From Discostella pseudostelligera (lineage: Eukaryota > Bacillariophyta > Thalassiosirophyceae > Thalassiosirales > Thalassiosiraceae): a stretch of DNA of 29,780 bases. Location of the stretch: positions 1 through 29,780 of the forward strand of contig JALLBK010000261.1 of assembly GCA_036940085.1 (NCBI GenBank), read 5' to 3'. The notes under the pieces were generated by a model. That model worked only from the letters and a program-made list of their open reading frames with translations, did no database searches and was not told the origin of the DNA. The position numbers and the translations under genes are program-made. This document shows positions 27,689 through 29,780 of the stretch, one piece after another. Position 1 is the first letter of the stretch. Each line of letters starts with the position of its first letter.

Positions 27689-29713
27689 ATGTCCTCCAGC
27701 GGCTGGGCCCGTGTAGCCAAGGGACTGCATCTCGTGGCCGTCGATGGCGCGTCGCGCATCCTTGCCTCATCAGCCGCGTCCTCGAATGTAATTGCTGCGA
27801 AGCATTTGCCGGAGCTCGCAGAAGCGGTAGGGAAGGCGTTTGAAAATGTGGCTGCTACCACGACAACTGCGACAAAGAACAACAGTAGTAGCCCTCCGCC
27901 TCCGCCGCAGATGAAACGTGACGAGCGACATAACAATGATGTTCGATCGTCTCTCGAACAAACGATTGACTTAGATTCAGTGCGTTTGAAGCAGCAGCTT
28001 CAGCACCCCAACCACCACCAACAACAACCAAAGCATCATCAGCAGCAGAACCAGCAACAACAACATCAACATGGCAATCGTTTAACTCGCGTGACAAGCA
28101 TAGATGAAGTTAAACCAATCATCAATATTTTGAATGATCATAATATCACTCCAATTCGACCATCAAACTCTACAATGAATGATGATTCTTTGCGCAGAAA
28201 CGATGAAGAACTGGCATCAAATGATGACAAGCTATATGAATCCAGCAACTCATCCATACCAGAGATTTCTAAGACAATTTCAGAGAATTCTCAATCAATA
28301 AGTTCAGACACACCCTATATCGATGACGACGACGACAATCTACGACATCTTCCCGAGGGGAGCGCTGTACCATCCTCTCGCATATCACGCGCCATGGGAT
28401 TTGCATCTCTTGGGGCAGGTCTTATCATGGGTACAGTCTCGGAACTTGCACGACGAAGTTTGTTACTTGGTCGCAGCAATAGCAACATAAATAATGATCC
28501 ACTCGTCTTTTCGAATGATACCAATGCCCAACGTCTCTCTGACTCATTGCGACGAATGCGTGGTGCGGCTATGAAATTAGGTCAAATGCTAAGCATACAA
28601 GATGAATCCATTGCACCGGTGGCATTGACGAATGCATTGGCACAAGTACGAAAGGGAGCCGAGGCAATGCCAAGACATCAATTGATGCAACAATTAGAAG
28701 AGCAGTGGGGCGAGGATTGGAGAGAGAAGATTAATTTGGAGGAACTACCGTTCGCGGCGGCATCAATTGGACAGGTTCATCGTGGAACGTTGACAAATCC
28801 CATAACAGCTACCAGGGTAGCAGTGAAGGTGCAATATCCAGGAGTGGCCAATTCGATTGATTCCGATCTGTCCAACCTCTCCATGCTCGTGTCGGCCACC
28901 GGTCTTGCTCCGCGGGGGTTGTTTCTCGACAATGTAATTCGAGTTGGACGAGAGGAATTGATAATTGAGTGTGACTATCGTCGTGAAGCTTCCAATCAAA
29001 AACGATTCCAATCATTGATATCCTCCGATGTCCATCTTGTTGCAAATAGATTTGTCGTCCCAAATGTCATTGATGAATTGTGTACGGATAGAATACTCGT
29101 TACGGAACTCGTACGGGGTGGAACCATCGACAAGGTAATCGATCTAGACCAAGAGGAACGCAATCGAATAGGATATGCAATCATGCGCTTGACAATGCTC
29201 GAACTATTCGTATGGAGATTTATGCAAACGGATCCCAATTGGGGCAACTTCCTCTATGATGTTCGAACCCGAACGACCTATTTGATTGATTTTGGTGCCT
29301 CGCGTGAATATGATGAGGAATTCGTTCGGGGTTATTTGAATATTGTCAATGCGAATGCCAATCGAGATGAAAACTCACTCATGGACGAATCCAAACGGAT
29401 GGGGTTCTTGACAGGGGAGGAGAATGCTATCATGATGGAAGCGCATAAACTGAGTGGATTTTGTTTGGGAGAACCATTCCAAAGTTACGAACCATACGAT
29501 TTCAAGTCATCGAAGATTACAGCTCGTATATCGGAGCATGGAGCCGTGTTTCTCAAACATCGATTAACCCCACCTCCCGAGGAAGTGTACACGCTCCATA
29601 GAAAGCTGGCGGGAGCTTACAACCTGTGCATCAAACTCGGGGCGAAAATTTCATGCCGTGAATTGCTGGATGAAATCGTTGAGTTTTATGGAGCAAAATT
29701 GACGATATTCTGA
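27689..29713 (+). CDS. COQ8/ADCK (ABC1/UbiB family) atypical kinase
   Basis: Single exon, 674 residues, starting at an ATG. The first ~230 residues are poorly ordered, with Gln/His/Asn-rich runs (residues 100-130) and Ser/Asp tracts. The UbiB core then follows: the family's KxGQ motif as MKLGQMLSIQDE (K296-G298-Q299), the Ala-rich loop that replaces the kinase Gly-rich loop (A356-A-A-S359, then IGQVHRG), VAVKVQYPGV with the ATP-binding Lys, ECDYRRE, the catalytic QTDPNWGNF and LIDFGASREY (D534). Family members act in mitochondria on coenzyme Q biosynthesis (COQ8/ADCK3) or in plastids. The retained long KxGQ-to-DFG spacing and QTDPNWGNF most closely recall COQ8. The N-terminus lacks an ASAF-type plastid signal; the first ~25 residues could be a weak mitochondrial presequence. 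Exact location is uncertain. Confidence 0.92.
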   Translation: MSSSGWARVAKGLHLVAVDGASRILASSAASSNVIAAKHLPELAEAVGKAFENVAATTTTATKNNSSSPPPPPQMKRDERHNNDVRSSLEQTIDLDSVRLKQQLQHPNHHQQQPKHHQQQNQQQQHQHGNRLTRVTSIDEVKPIINILNDHNITPIRPSNSTMNDDSLRRNDEELASNDDKLYESSNSSIPEISKTISENSQSISSDTPYIDDDDDNLRHLPEGSAVPSSRISRAMGFASLGAGLIMGTVSELARRSLLLGRSNSNINNDPLVFSNDTNAQRLSDSLRRMRGAAMKLGQMLSIQDESIAPVALTNALAQVRKGAEAMPRHQLMQQLEEQWGEDWREKINLEELPFAAASIGQVHRGTLTNPITATRVAVKVQYPGVANSIDSDLSNLSMLVSATGLAPRGLFLDNVIRVGREELIIECDYRREASNQKRFQSLISSDVHLVANRFVVPNVIDELCTDRILVTELVRGGTIDKVIDLDQEERNRIGYAIMRLTMLELFVWRFMQTDPNWGNFLYDVRTRTTYLIDFGASREYDEEFVRGYLNIVNANANRDENSLMDESKRMGFLTGEENAIMMEAHKLSGFCLGEPFQSYEPYDFKSSKITARISEHGAVFLKHRLTPPPEEVYTLHRKLAGAYNLCIKLGAKISCRELLDEIVEFYGAKLTIF

Positions 29714-29780
29714 TGTGGATTCGGATTCGCACAGCTGAAGACGAAGATTCTTCGGGGCTGTATCTCTAGCTAAAGAGGCT
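29714..29780. other. 3' flank of the COQ8-like gene
   Basis: 67 bp downstream of the stop to the window end. It contains a short inverted pair (GAAGACGAAGATTCTTCGG) that might form a small stem. Nothing else is supported. Confidence 0.4.

Overview
The window is nuclear DNA from a eukaryotic alga, most probably a diatom. The clearest clue is the photosystem II assembly protein at 1970-3125 (minus): it has a signal peptide ending in an ASA-F motif, the bipartite plastid-targeting signature of diatoms and related secondary-plastid algae. Short introns (about 80-110 bp, GT-AG), intronless long genes, short intergenic gaps and acidic or Ser-rich low-complexity tails agree. I cannot fix the genus; a centric diatom is a reasonable guess.

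Layout, left to right: amino-acid transporter (406-1863 +); LPA1/REP27-like plastid protein (1970-3125 -); CWC27-type spliceosomal cyclophilin (3563-5278 +); a doubtful small two-exon gene (5482-5828 -); an unrecognised Ser/His/Pro-rich protein (5919-6596 +); mitochondrial GTP/GDP carrier of the Ggc1/Yhm1 type (7223-8378 -); PIG-A, the catalytic subunit of the first GPI-anchor enzyme (9771-11291 +); an acidic/basic probable nucleolar protein (11399-12385 -); a histidine phosphatase fused to a GNAT acetyltransferase (13099-14689 +); nucleoside diphosphate kinase with a mitochondrial-type presequence (14888-15842 -); WDR44-like WD40 protein (16461-19544 +); MFS sugar transporter (19648-21578 -); RRM plus six CCHC zinc-knuckle protein (21859-23561 +); PKA-type catalytic subunit (23692-24669 -); ENTH-domain epsin interrupted by an undetermined base (24880-27137 -); COQ8/ADCK atypical kinase (27689-29713 +).

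These are unrelated housekeeping genes, not an operon or a pathway cluster. Strand alternates almost perfectly, giving convergent pairs about 100-200 bp apart and divergent pairs sharing 280-1400 bp. Five of the divergent regions carry E2F-like sites (TTTCCCGCC, TTCCCGCC or TTTTTGGCGC), densest between LPA1 and CWC27. A 72-bp minisatellite whose unit folds into a hairpin lies in the divergent region at 12386-13098.

I rebuilt gene models by joining exons with consistent phase. Several genes need an unusual AAG 3' splice site, and two apparent ORF starts are TTG rather than ATG and were moved to the first in-frame ATG. I found no rRNA, tRNA, CRISPR array, transposase or viral gene. No wholly new system is evident; the best leads are the repeated E2F-like sites, the hairpin minisatellite, the phosphatase-acetyltransferase fusion and the RRM-zinc-knuckle architecture.
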